Assembly: GCF_001431315.2 (NCBI RefSeq)
Contig: NZ_LKHV02000001.1
Location: 2,046,001-2,110,000, forward strand
Reading direction: 5' to 3'
Length of the DNA stretch: 64,000 nt
Source of the DNA: Candidatus Berkiella cookevillensis
GTDB taxonomy: Bacteria; Pseudomonadota; Gammaproteobacteria; Berkiellales; Berkiellaceae
Part shown: piece after piece, positions 35,432-43,015 of the stretch
Numbering within the stretch: position 1 is the stretch's first letter
How the letters are laid out: every line of letters starts with the position of its first letter
Made by a program: the position numbers and the translations under genes
Notes under the pieces: generated by a model
Database searches by the model: none
What the model was told of the DNA's origin: nothing
Seen by the model: the letters and a program-made list of their open reading frames with translations, nothing else

Positions 35432-35653
35432 GGTTATTTTATAGGCTATACAAGACTACATTTACTGATGAGTATAGGTCAGAGTCATCGCAAATTCTTT
35501 GAAGCACTCAAAATCGTCACCTAAATTTTTAGATCCTTGTAAGCTATATCTCACAAAACAGGCTTATTGATATAAATTCAAAGCTTTCGACTATATCTTC
35601 GACATCCCTATGCTTATAATAAATAATGAAGTCGTGAGTATAAAGGGACTAAG

Positions 35654-36664
35654 GTGCTCGACAAAGTTCAGATGATATTGCTATCGCTTATGCTGCTGTC
35701 TTGTACGGCTGCGCAGGCAACTGCCTCAGAAAAGGATGCAAAGCATCACAGTGCTGCTATGCAAAATACTGCGATCCCTCCCCTAGAAGCACCAACGGAT
35801 CTCTCACAACCCAAAGTTGCCCTCGGTAAAGCATTATTTAACGATGCACGATTCTCTAGTAACCTCTCTCATTCTTGTGCAACGTGTCATAATGTAACAA
35901 TGGGAGGAACAGATCGACAAGCTACTTTTGTTGGCGCGAATCACCGAGAAGGAACTTTAAACACGCCAACTGTATTTAATGTAAGCTATAATTTCAGACA
36001 ATTTTGGGATGGCCGAGCCAAAAATTTGCGCGATGTTATTAATGATCATATTTTGGATAAGCATATCCTAAACAATCAATGGGATACGCTACTAAAAGAA
36101 TTGAATGAAAACCCAAAATACCATGAATCATTTAAGCTCTTGTACCCTGATGGCGTTAATAAAATAAATGTACAAGATGCGCTAGAATCTTACCTACAAT
36201 CTCTTGTAACCATTAATGCACCTTTTGACCGTTATTTAAAAGGTGACACAAAAGCAATCAGCGAAGATGCAATAAAAGGATATGAGTTGTTCAATAACCT
36301 TGGATGTATCTCTTGTCATCAAGGACCCAATATTGGTGGGAATTTATACCAAAAAATGGGTATTTATAAGGATTACTTTAATTCTAAACAAAAAATAGTA
36401 GAATCTGATCTGGGACGTTTTAATGTAACCAACAAAGATGAAGATACGTTGGTTTTTAAAGTGCCTTCACTTAGAAATATTGCACTTACTGCTCCCTACC
36501 TTCATGATGGGTCAGCTAAAACTCTTGAAGATGTTGTGCAAATAATGGCAGAACATCAAATTGGAAAATCTTTAAAGACCCATGAAATATCATATATTGT
36601 AAAATTCTTAGAAACACTTACAGGCGAACAGCCTGCAAGTACAGATACAGATAAGAAAAATTAG
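35654..36664 (+). CDS. Di-haem cytochrome c peroxidase (CcpA/MauG family)
   Basis: A 336-residue exported protein with two c-type haem-binding motifs: CATCH at 75-79 and CISCH at 218-222. Their spacing is typical of bacterial di-haem cytochrome c peroxidases, which reduce hydrogen peroxide in the periplasm with electrons from small cytochromes; MauG relatives instead oxidise partner proteins. Family landmarks present are LGKALFNDARFSSNLSHSC, LNTPTVFNVSYNFRQFWDGR, and VPSLRNIALTAPYLHDGS. The signal peptide (MILLSLMLLSCTAAQATA) may carry a weak lipobox around Cys17. GTG start with AAAGGGA upstream. The stop codon overlaps the next start by one base (TAGTG), so it is translationally coupled to the histidine kinase. 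Confidence 0.88.
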   Translation: MLDKVQMILLSLMLLSCTAAQATASEKDAKHHSAAMQNTAIPPLEAPTDLSQPKVALGKALFNDARFSSNLSHSCATCHNVTMGGTDRQATFVGANHREGTLNTPTVFNVSYNFRQFWDGRAKNLRDVINDHILDKHILNNQWDTLLKELNENPKYHESFKLLYPDGVNKINVQDALESYLQSLVTINAPFDRYLKGDTKAISEDAIKGYELFNNLGCISCHQGPNIGGNLYQKMGIYKDYFNSKQKIVESDLGRFNVTNKDEDTLVFKVPSLRNIALTAPYLHDGSAKTLEDVVQIMAEHQIGKSLKTHEISYIVKFLETLTGEQPASTDTDKKN

Positions 36665-38472
36665 TGGAAAAATATTTTACTCGAATTTTTATTGCTATCA
36701 ATGTCATCGTCATTGTAGCTATCTATTATTTGAGTGAAATTGTTCCTTTTGAATATGAAGGTTATGAAAATGATATCAATCGCTTACAAAAATATGATGC
36801 TGAATTAGATTCTGCTATTGTTAATACACGATTTGGCCTTATTAGAAATTACCAACCTATCGTAAAAGCACTCGATGGATCGTATAGCGTACTCGAAATT
36901 CTCAAACAAGAATTAAAAGAGAATCCAAATGAGAATATTGCAGAGAAGTTAAAGAGCCTAGAAGATGTCTTCAATAGAAAAGTAAATCTTACCGAAAAAT
37001 ATAAACAAATGAATCCAGTATTACGGAATGCCATCGCTAGCTTTTCGTCGACAATGTATTCTTATTTTGATCAAGCCTCAAATGTTGAATTTATCGAAAG
37101 CTGTTTAGAAGGCATAGAGCAAACACAATTGGTTGATAATGTAGGTGTATTATTTAGAGATATACTCATCTATACCAATGCTCAAAATGAAAATAGACGC
37201 TCTGCAATCATTAAAATGATTGAAAAAATAGAAAGCTCCCCAGAAAAAGTTCCTGAAGTTGATTTAGGTATTGTCTACGCAAAAAAAATATTAGAGTTAC
37301 AACCTCAGCTCACACAGGTTGCGCAAGATTTATTTGAAATGTCTATCTTGCAATCCATTAATGAACTGAATACAGCTTACCGTTCTGCTTTCGATAATTA
37401 TCAAGAAAACTCTGTTAAATACCGCGTTGTTTTATATGTTTTAGTTTTCTTACTACTGGTAATTTTAACTTGGTCATTCAGACGCTTACAATCAACTGTT
37501 AATATTTTGCACATTGAAGTCAAAAGAAAAATAAAAGCTGAAAAAGAATTAGAAGAAATTAACAGACAATTAGAACAACGTGTTGCAGATCGTACCAAAG
37601 AGTTAACCATTAAGAATAACGATCTGAACAAAGCACTTGGTGATCTCGAAGATGCTCAAGAGCAGTTGATCATGCAAGAAAAGATGGCTTCTGTTGGTAT
37701 GCTCTCAACAGGTATTGCGCACGAAATTAAAAACCCACTCAACTTTGTGAATAATTTTTCAGACATCTCTGTAGAGCTTGTGAAAGAATTAGATGAAGAG
37801 CTAGAAACCGTTAAAGATAAAGTTGCAGAAGACAACCTCTCTATGATCCAAGAGATTTTGGAAGATTTGAAAACCAATTGTCAGAAAATCAAAGAGCATG
37901 GCGTAAGAGCGGACAATATTGTGAAAAATATGTTGCTGCACTCGCAAGAAGCCGGTGTTGAAAAAGAAATGGTTGATATTAAAAACCTCATGGAAGATAA
38001 CATTCGCATCGCCTTAGATAAATATCTAACAGAAGATAAAAAATTCGAAGTTAATTTTCTGAAAAATTACGATCCAGATCTACAAAAAATACTTTGTGCA
38101 CCACAAACACTTGCACGTGTATTTGTTTATGTATTAGATAACGCACTGTACTCTGTTCAAGATAAAAGAAAGCTAGGCACTCAACCAGATTACAAGCCTG
38201 AAATCAGCGTTAGCCTGCAACAAAAAGACAACAAGATCGTTATTAAAATACGTGACAACGGTATGGGTATTCCCAAACATCAATTAGACAAAGTTTTTGA
38301 ACCCTTCTTTACCACTAAACCTACTGGACGAGGAAATACTGGTCTTGGATTATCTATCTGCTATGATACAGTAGTAAAACAACACAAGGGTGAGCTACGG
38401 GCAGCTTCAGAAGAAGGCACTTACGCTGAATTCACTATAGAACTACCAGTCAACTCACAAACAAAAAATTAG
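36664..38472 (+). CDS. Membrane-bound sensor histidine kinase
   Basis: A 602-residue sensor kinase. A transmembrane segment at ~7-24 and another at ~252-272 (VVLYVLVFLLLVILTWSF) enclose a ~225-residue helical periplasmic sensor of unrecognised type. A coiled coil follows (ELEEINRQLEQRVADRTKEL). The H-box GIAHEIKNPLNFVNNFSDI has the phospho-acceptor at His353. The ATPase part has an N-box (DNALYSV, ~492), G1 (DNGMGIP, ~531) and G2 (GLGLSICY, ~559), all intact. It starts with GTG overlapping the peroxidase stop codon and is followed 12 bp later by a YfiR-like gene. No response regulator is encoded nearby. Coupling to a peroxidase suggests redox or peroxide sensing; that is inference. Confidence 0.88.
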   Translation: MEKYFTRIFIAINVIVIVAIYYLSEIVPFEYEGYENDINRLQKYDAELDSAIVNTRFGLIRNYQPIVKALDGSYSVLEILKQELKENPNENIAEKLKSLEDVFNRKVNLTEKYKQMNPVLRNAIASFSSTMYSYFDQASNVEFIESCLEGIEQTQLVDNVGVLFRDILIYTNAQNENRRSAIIKMIEKIESSPEKVPEVDLGIVYAKKILELQPQLTQVAQDLFEMSILQSINELNTAYRSAFDNYQENSVKYRVVLYVLVFLLLVILTWSFRRLQSTVNILHIEVKRKIKAEKELEEINRQLEQRVADRTKELTIKNNDLNKALGDLEDAQEQLIMQEKMASVGMLSTGIAHEIKNPLNFVNNFSDISVELVKELDEELETVKDKVAEDNLSMIQEILEDLKTNCQKIKEHGVRADNIVKNMLLHSQEAGVEKEMVDIKNLMEDNIRIALDKYLTEDKKFEVNFLKNYDPDLQKILCAPQTLARVFVYVLDNALYSVQDKRKLGTQPDYKPEISVSLQQKDNKIVIKIRDNGMGIPKHQLDKVFEPFFTTKPTGRGNTGLGLSICYDTVVKQHKGELRAASEEGTYAEFTIELPVNSQTKN

Positions 38473-38484
38473 GGCAATGTTAGA

Positions 38485-39093
38485 ATGAAAGATGTTTCCA
38501 AGCAGATGGGAAAAATAAATCGTTATTTAATTGGGATCTTACTAAGTGCAGCGTTATTTTCTTCTCCAGTGAATGCGACAGAAGAGCAAGCCTCTGGTGC
38601 TCCACAAGAAGCACGTGAATATCACCTAAAAGCCGCTTTTTTAAGATATGTAGCCAAATTTGTAGAGTGGCCTCCAGAATCACTACCTGAAGGTGCCGTC
38701 AATATCTGTGTTCTAGGTCAAGTTCCATACTATAAAGGTCTTGACTCAATTACTGGCAAAGATGCAAATGATCGCATCATACAAGTTATGAAAGTTGGCA
38801 CAACTGAAGATGCAGAAAAACAGAAATGCCAGATATTATTCGTGGCTAAAACAGAAACAGATAAAATAGAAAGCATTCTAAAAATTATTCAAGATAAGCC
38901 TATTCTGAGCTTTGGAGATATGGATGAGTTTGCAGAAAAAGGCGGTGATATGAATTTTTATATCATGAATAAACGTCTTGCAATTATGATTAATCCACCC
39001 GCCGTTGAACGCTCTAAGCTAAAAATCAGCCCACGTATGTTAAAGCTTGTAACCGTTGTGCCCCCTATTGAGCAAGAAGGCGTTTATAACTAA
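38485..39093 (+). CDS. YfiR-family (DUF4154) periplasmic protein
   Basis: A 202-residue protein with a signal peptide (LIGILLSAALFSSPVNA) and a DUF4154/YfiR domain. It opens with YHLKAAFLRYVAKFVEWP, the typical start of the family, and ends with NKRLAIMINPPAVERSKLKISPRMLKLVTVV, the usual closing segment. In Pseudomonas YfiR is a periplasmic, redox-responsive repressor of the diguanylate cyclase YfiN. Here the likely partner is the adjacent histidine kinase, because the three genes form one packed operon and no cyclase is present. Cys residues in GAVNICVLG and EKQKCQILF may form a disulfide, as in the redox-sensing family members. The dispersed repeat at 39095 begins two bases after the stop codon. 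Confidence 0.82.
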   Translation: MKDVSKQMGKINRYLIGILLSAALFSSPVNATEEQASGAPQEAREYHLKAAFLRYVAKFVEWPPESLPEGAVNICVLGQVPYYKGLDSITGKDANDRIIQVMKVGTTEDAEKQKCQILFVAKTETDKIESILKIIQDKPILSFGDMDEFAEKGGDMNFYIMNKRLAIMINPPAVERSKLKISPRMLKLVTVVPPIEQEGVYN

Positions 39094-39094
39094 T

Positions 39095-39335
39095 TAGATG
39101 CAATTACTTTATCCTAAACCACCCTACTCTCTGTAAATGAACAAAGTGAATAATTCTCTTCCCTTGATGTCAAGGGAAGACGCTCACCTTAGTGAGCAGA
39201 TGGATTTTTTAGAATTTATTTTAAAAATCCTTCTCTGCACCTAAAAAAGGTGCCTTTTTCTTTGGCAAGAAAGAAGATTATTCGTATTGAACGTAGGCTA
39301 CGCTCTCTCATTGATTCGCATTGCTCATCGATAAG
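39095..39335. repeat. Dispersed multi-hairpin repeat, copy next to yfiR-like gene
   Basis: The first ~143 bp match the copy at 41501 with about two differences. Successive hairpins are TTCCCTTG/CAAGGGAA, GCTCAC/GTGAGC, GGATTTTT/AAAAATCC and GCACC/GGTGC. It ends TGATTCGCATTGCTCATCG, the same terminus as the DUF559-bearing element at 41761-42304, which links the two repeat families. It begins two bases after the upstream stop codon and may double as that gene's 3' UTR or terminator. Confidence 0.75.
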
Positions 39336-39399
39336 AAAAAATAGATCATAAATTATAATTTGGTATGCTTATAATAGGCAATAAAAACAACGCTATCAC

Positions 39400-39840
39400 G
39401 AATGCTTAAACTAAAGCTTTATCTACTTCACCTAAATTTTATTCTACACATCATATTATGTCATTTTTAATATTTATGATCGCATCATCTTGCAAGAAAC
39501 AGCCGCTATATCCATAGAAATTTATAGCCCTCCTGAACTTATACAAAACATTCAAATACCAATAGACAATATTTGTTTTTTGATGTTTGTGCATTACTGT
39601 GATAGGATTCGCGCGTTTAATTAATAATCAATCATTTTGAATCGGGCAAATTGCCATTGGGTCGTTCAATATTTCACCAAATATTGCCGGTAATGAGCAT
39701 AATGCAGCTGCCAATATCGTAATTTCGACACCATTGGCAAACAACGTAAACATATATGCTGGCACAACAGTCATTACTGATTACCATAATTATCATAACC
39801 CTATAAACACCTTTGGTTTTAGCTATATTTTTCCCTAATA
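39400..39840 (+). pseudogene. Possible decayed small secreted or lipoprotein gene
   Basis: This gap holds short, broken reading fragments on the plus strand. One at 39458-39517 reads MSFLIFMIASSCKKQP, resembling a lipoprotein signal. A further fragment runs to a TAA just before the M61 gene and reads IAIGSFNISPNIAGN...NTFGFSYIFP. They lie in different frames with stops between them. A frameshifted old gene is possible, but chance open frames in AT-rich DNA are not excluded. No other feature is seen in this stretch apart from the M61 promoter that it must contain. Confidence 0.25.
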
Positions 39841-39862
39841 AGATCAAATAAGAAAGTACAAT

Positions 39863-41500
39863 ATGCGTGCCATTCTATTAATGACGTTTTTTTCAATTGT
39901 ATTATGCACGCATGTTTTTGCAATTGAGCTATCTACAAATGAAATCAAATATACGTTTAAGCATTCTGAAAACAATGCAAATCAACTTGAAGTTAAAGTT
40001 GAATTTCTTGGTGATTCATCAGGTCAAACAACTGTTATCACGCCATGGGGAGGTTCTGTTAATCACCTACTCAATAAACACATCAAATTTGCAATAGACA
40101 ATGGAGGAAAAGCCATTGAAACTAAGGCAGAATACACGACTTTTTTACATCATCCAAATGCGCGTTTTACGGCTGAATATACTCTAACCTCAAACAAAGA
40201 AAACGGCAGTGCCATGCTACCCATCATTGAAAATGAATATATAGCACTATACCCCACAACCACGATGCTTTACCCTGCTAAATGGGATTCAAGCCTCATG
40301 GATGCTACGTTTGATTTTTCTCAACTAAATGAAAAATATCATATGTTTTCCAGTTATGGTTTAGAACGTATCTTTAAAACAAATAACAGTTTTGATCAAG
40401 TAAGATTTTCACAATTTTTCGGTTCTACTAAAAAACCTGAAATTCTAAGCAAAGCCTATCATCAAAATTACATAACAACGCTTGGTGAATGGAAGCTATT
40501 CAAAAATATATCTCCTACAGAATTGCTCAAACAAATTATTATCTATCAGCGTCATGTGATGAAAGATGAAAATTTCCCATACTACGCCGCTTATATTGTT
40601 AAGCAGCCAGATGAAATTACATATAAATTCTCATCTGGCTTGCATAATAACAATACTCTTTTTTTATATATTCCTGACAGTGACAACACAGAAAAGCTTT
40701 CTCACTTAAAACATATGTTTTCGCATGAATCTTTTCACGCATGGATTGGGAATAAAATTAAAATCCCACCAAATATCTTCAAACGTTATAGATGGTTTTC
40801 AGAAGGATTTACTGATTACTTTGGTCTTAAGCTAGCCCATGACGGTGGCTTTGTCACACATGAAGAATATGCCAATATTTTAAATTATCATATCAACAAT
40901 TATTATCGTTCTATTTTTCGAACTCTATCAAACCAAACATATGAAACGATCTATGATGGATTTCATGCGGGCTTTAATTTTATCCAAACACGCGGACACT
41001 TAGTTGCACTCTTATATGATATATCGCATCCAAAGAATGGATTCCATCAATTAAAACACTTTATTAAAGATCTTGCGTATCATATTGATGAACAAAAGCA
41101 AACATTCAGCGAGCCAATGTTTTGGGAATTATTTGAAAAAAATTTCGAACCCCAATTTAAGTCAATCCTTCAGAACCATATTTTTGACGGCAATGAGATC
41201 ATTTTACCTAATCTCCAGGAATTCGAGCTTTATGAGACAACACATCAGATTATTGATCCCGGGTTTGATGTAATTTTATCTTTAAAATCGAACGTGATAT
41301 GCAATGTTCAAGAAAACACGCCTGCCCATCAAGCAGGATTAAGAAATAATACCCCTTTCATTGACATAAGAGTCATCAATGATAAGGATAACAATGAAGC
41401 TATTGCCATTATTCTCATGCAGGATAATAAATCCAGCCTTGTTCAGTATGTGCCTAACCAAATTGAGAGAAAAATTTTGAATTATCGAGTAAGGACTTAA
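39863..41500 (+). CDS. Secreted M61-family (glycyl aminopeptidase-like) metallopeptidase
   Basis: A 545-residue protein with a Sec signal peptide (LLMTFFSIVLCTHVFA, cleavage near residue 20). The zinc site is HESFH at 288-292 with the third ligand Glu314 in WFSEGFTDYF, the arrangement of gluzincins of the M61 family. The N-terminal ~200 residues are beta-rich, as in that family. The C-terminal ~80 residues (ICNVQENTPAHQAGLRNNTPFIDI) form a PDZ-like domain, also usual. M61 enzymes remove N-terminal residues, often glycine or alanine, from peptides. All catalytic residues are intact. It stands alone, with a dispersed repeat starting immediately after its stop codon, just as after the yfiR-like gene. 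The likely site of action is periplasmic or extracellular. Confidence 0.8.
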   Translation: MRAILLMTFFSIVLCTHVFAIELSTNEIKYTFKHSENNANQLEVKVEFLGDSSGQTTVITPWGGSVNHLLNKHIKFAIDNGGKAIETKAEYTTFLHHPNARFTAEYTLTSNKENGSAMLPIIENEYIALYPTTTMLYPAKWDSSLMDATFDFSQLNEKYHMFSSYGLERIFKTNNSFDQVRFSQFFGSTKKPEILSKAYHQNYITTLGEWKLFKNISPTELLKQIIIYQRHVMKDENFPYYAAYIVKQPDEITYKFSSGLHNNNTLFLYIPDSDNTEKLSHLKHMFSHESFHAWIGNKIKIPPNIFKRYRWFSEGFTDYFGLKLAHDGGFVTHEEYANILNYHINNYYRSIFRTLSNQTYETIYDGFHAGFNFIQTRGHLVALLYDISHPKNGFHQLKHFIKDLAYHIDEQKQTFSEPMFWELFEKNFEPQFKSILQNHIFDGNEIILPNLQEFELYETTHQIIDPGFDVILSLKSNVICNVQENTPAHQAGLRNNTPFIDIRVINDKDNNEAIAIILMQDNKSSLVQYVPNQIERKILNYRVRT

Positions 41501-41705
41501 TAGATGCAATTACTTTATCCCAAACCACCCTACTCTCTGTAAATGAACAAAGTGAATGATTCTCTTCCCTTGATGTCAAGGGAAGACGCTCACCTTAGTG
41601 AGCAGATGGATTTTTTAGAATTTATTTTAAAAATCCTTCTCTGTAACTAAAGGTACCTCTTTCTTTGACAAGAAAGAAAATTATTCGGATTGCTCATCGA
41701 TAAAT
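41501..41705. repeat. Dispersed multi-hairpin repeat, copy after the M61 gene
   Basis: Near-identical to 39095-39335 over its first ~143 bp and then diverging, with the same terminus (ATTGCTCATCGATAA). The order of hairpins is the same. Like its sister copy it begins directly after a stop codon (TAA at 41498-41500). Confidence 0.75.
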
Positions 41706-41760
41706 AATTCCCACAAATTGCTTAGCTCACAGCATTTAAGTCTGGATTAATAAATGCTGT

Positions 41761-42304
41761 CTTTTTCTTCGTTCGCAAAGCGAACATTTTCTCACTTTCG
41801 TAAAGGGAGACGCTCGTGCAGCGTAGCTGTACGAGCAGAGGGATTTATGCTTTGAAAAGCCGTAAAGAGCAAACATCCCAAATATTTTGCACAACATCAT
41901 TTAACGAATTAAGTATTTCTATGTTGGTAAATCTAAGTACAAACAGACCTTGAGATGATAATATTGCATCTCTTTCAATATCATTTTTCTGATGCTCATA
42001 CTCAAAATGTTGTGCACCATCACACTCAACAACTAAACGACATTGATGTGCATAAAAATCAACAATAAAGTTAAATAAAGGCTTTTGACGAAGGAACTGC
42101 ACGCCTAAAATTTGTTTCTTACGCAATCGAGACCACAACAGCATTTCTGGCTCTGTCATATTGTTACGCAATTTCCTGGAAATATCTTTAAATGACCGAT
42201 TATAATCCAATGTGATATTACGTGGCATAAATCCCCCTTGCGCACTTATCAGTGCGCATCCCCCTTCAAAAAGTGGGAATTGATTCGCATTGCTCATCGA
42301 TAAG
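41761..42304. mobile_element. Palindromic element carrying a DUF559 gene between its arms
   Basis: The left arm (41761-41847) ends GAGGGATTTA; the right arm (42226-42304) begins CATAAATCCCCC and ends GCTCATCGATAA. The arms are imperfect inverted copies, each with an internal hairpin. In other copies in the window (42740-42930, 48524-48710, 56641-56810) the same arms are separated by only ~25 bp. Here the separation is filled exactly by one DUF559 reading frame. The left arm is identical over 87 bp to the arm at 42740-42826. This looks like a gene-bearing element whose gene-less derivatives are scattered nearby. Confidence 0.65.
41845..42228 (-). CDS. DUF559 endonuclease-like protein
   Basis: A 127-residue protein of the DUF559 family, a Vsr-like branch of the PD-(D/E)xK nuclease fold. 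Visible motifs are LRNNMTEPEMLLWSRLR, FLRQKPLFNFIVDFYAHQCRLVVECDGAQH (quoted in parts: the VDF aspartate and ECDG acidic pair are intact) and LRFTNIEIL. The start is placed at 42228 rather than 42297 because the 23 extra N-terminal residues would be a translation of the repeat arm, and AAGGGGG in the arm is an ideal ribosome-binding site 4-5 nt before this ATG. The TAA stop is itself the last bases of the other arm. Natural substrate unknown. Nuclease activity is plausible; a role in moving the surrounding element is inference. Confidence 0.78.
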   Translation of the reverse strand: MPRNITLDYNRSFKDISRKLRNNMTEPEMLLWSRLRKKQILGVQFLRQKPLFNFIVDFYAHQCRLVVECDGAQHFEYEHQKNDIERDAILSSQGLFVLRFTNIEILNSLNDVVQNIWDVCSLRLFKA

Positions 42305-42333
42305 AGAAAGAAAAAACATGCTGAATTTATGAT

Positions 42334-42669
42334 TTAAACCAACTCTCTATCAACCTCATTGTGAATGACTTCTAATACAATACGAATATTATGCAAGATA
42401 TCATGATCCCAAAAATGAATGATTTTATAACCTAAAGATTTTAAATATGTTATTTTGCGCGCATGATAATCTGCACTTTCTAAAGATGACTCTGCATTTA
42501 TTTCAATAACAAGTTTATGCTCTGGACTTACAAAATTGACAATGTAAGCACCAAGCACAAATTGGCGATTAAAATTTACATTGCAAAATCTTCCATCTCG
42601 GAAGTATTCCCATAAACGTTGCTCAGCAACGGATACTTTTTCTTTGAGATCTCTTGATGCTTGAATCAT
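42334..42669 (-). CDS. DUF559-like protein with altered catalytic residues
   Basis: A 111-residue relative of the preceding protein with the same fold signature: VAEQRLWEYFRDGRF, FVLGAYIVNF, HKLVIEINAESS and LGYKIIHFWDHDIL. Both key acidic positions are changed: VDF becomes VNF and the E-x-D-G motif becomes EINAES, so nuclease activity is doubtful. The start is set at 42669, where AAAGGATG stands upstream; a longer frame to 42774 would only translate repeat DNA with composition unlike the rest (RKCSLCERRKRQ). It lies between a right repeat arm (ends 42304) and a left arm (starts 42740), but not flush against them. It may be an older, decaying cargo gene. Confidence 0.62.
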   Translation of the reverse strand: MIQASRDLKEKVSVAEQRLWEYFRDGRFCNVNFNRQFVLGAYIVNFVSPEHKLVIEINAESSLESADYHARKITYLKSLGYKIIHFWDHDILHNIRIVLEVIHNEVDRELV

Positions 42670-42739
42670 CCTTGCACATCCTTTTTTGATTCCTTTGTCC
42701 CTTTGATCTAACCTCACCCGCCCTGCGCGAAGCAATTGC

Positions 42740-42930
42740 CTTTTTCTTCGTTCGCAAAGCGAACATTTTCTCACTTTCGTAAAGGGAGACGCTCGTGCAG
42801 CGTAGCTGTACGAGCAGAGGGATTTAGATGTGCGACCTTAATTCCACAGCATAAATCCCCCTTTGCGCACTTATCAGTGCGCGTCCCCCTTCAAAAAGTG
42901 GGAGCTTGATTCGCAATGCTCATCGATAAG
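42740..42930. repeat. Gene-less palindromic element (~190 bp)
   Basis: The left arm (42740-42826) is identical to 41761-41847. After 23 bp the right arm begins TAAATCCCCC and ends GCTCATCGATAAG at 42930. Internal hairpins are GCTCGT/ACGAGC on the left and GCGCAC/GTGCGC on the right. Confidence 0.75.
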
Positions 42931-43015
42931 TATGTCACCCCTTGCAACATAAAATGTGTACATCTCGTAGACCAACAGGAGAGAGTAACTGAAAACCAGG
43001 TGAGGTTAATACAAA

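Noticed and set aside
42229-42297. N-terminal extension of the DUF559 protein (MSNANQFPLFEGG...)
   Set aside because: It is a translation of the repeat arm; the internal ATG at 42228 has an ideal ribosome-binding site and starts the family-like sequence.
42670-42774. N-terminal extension of the second DUF559-like protein
   Set aside because: The extra 35 residues come partly from the adjacent repeat arm and are unlike the family; the ATG at 42669 has AAAGGATG upstream.
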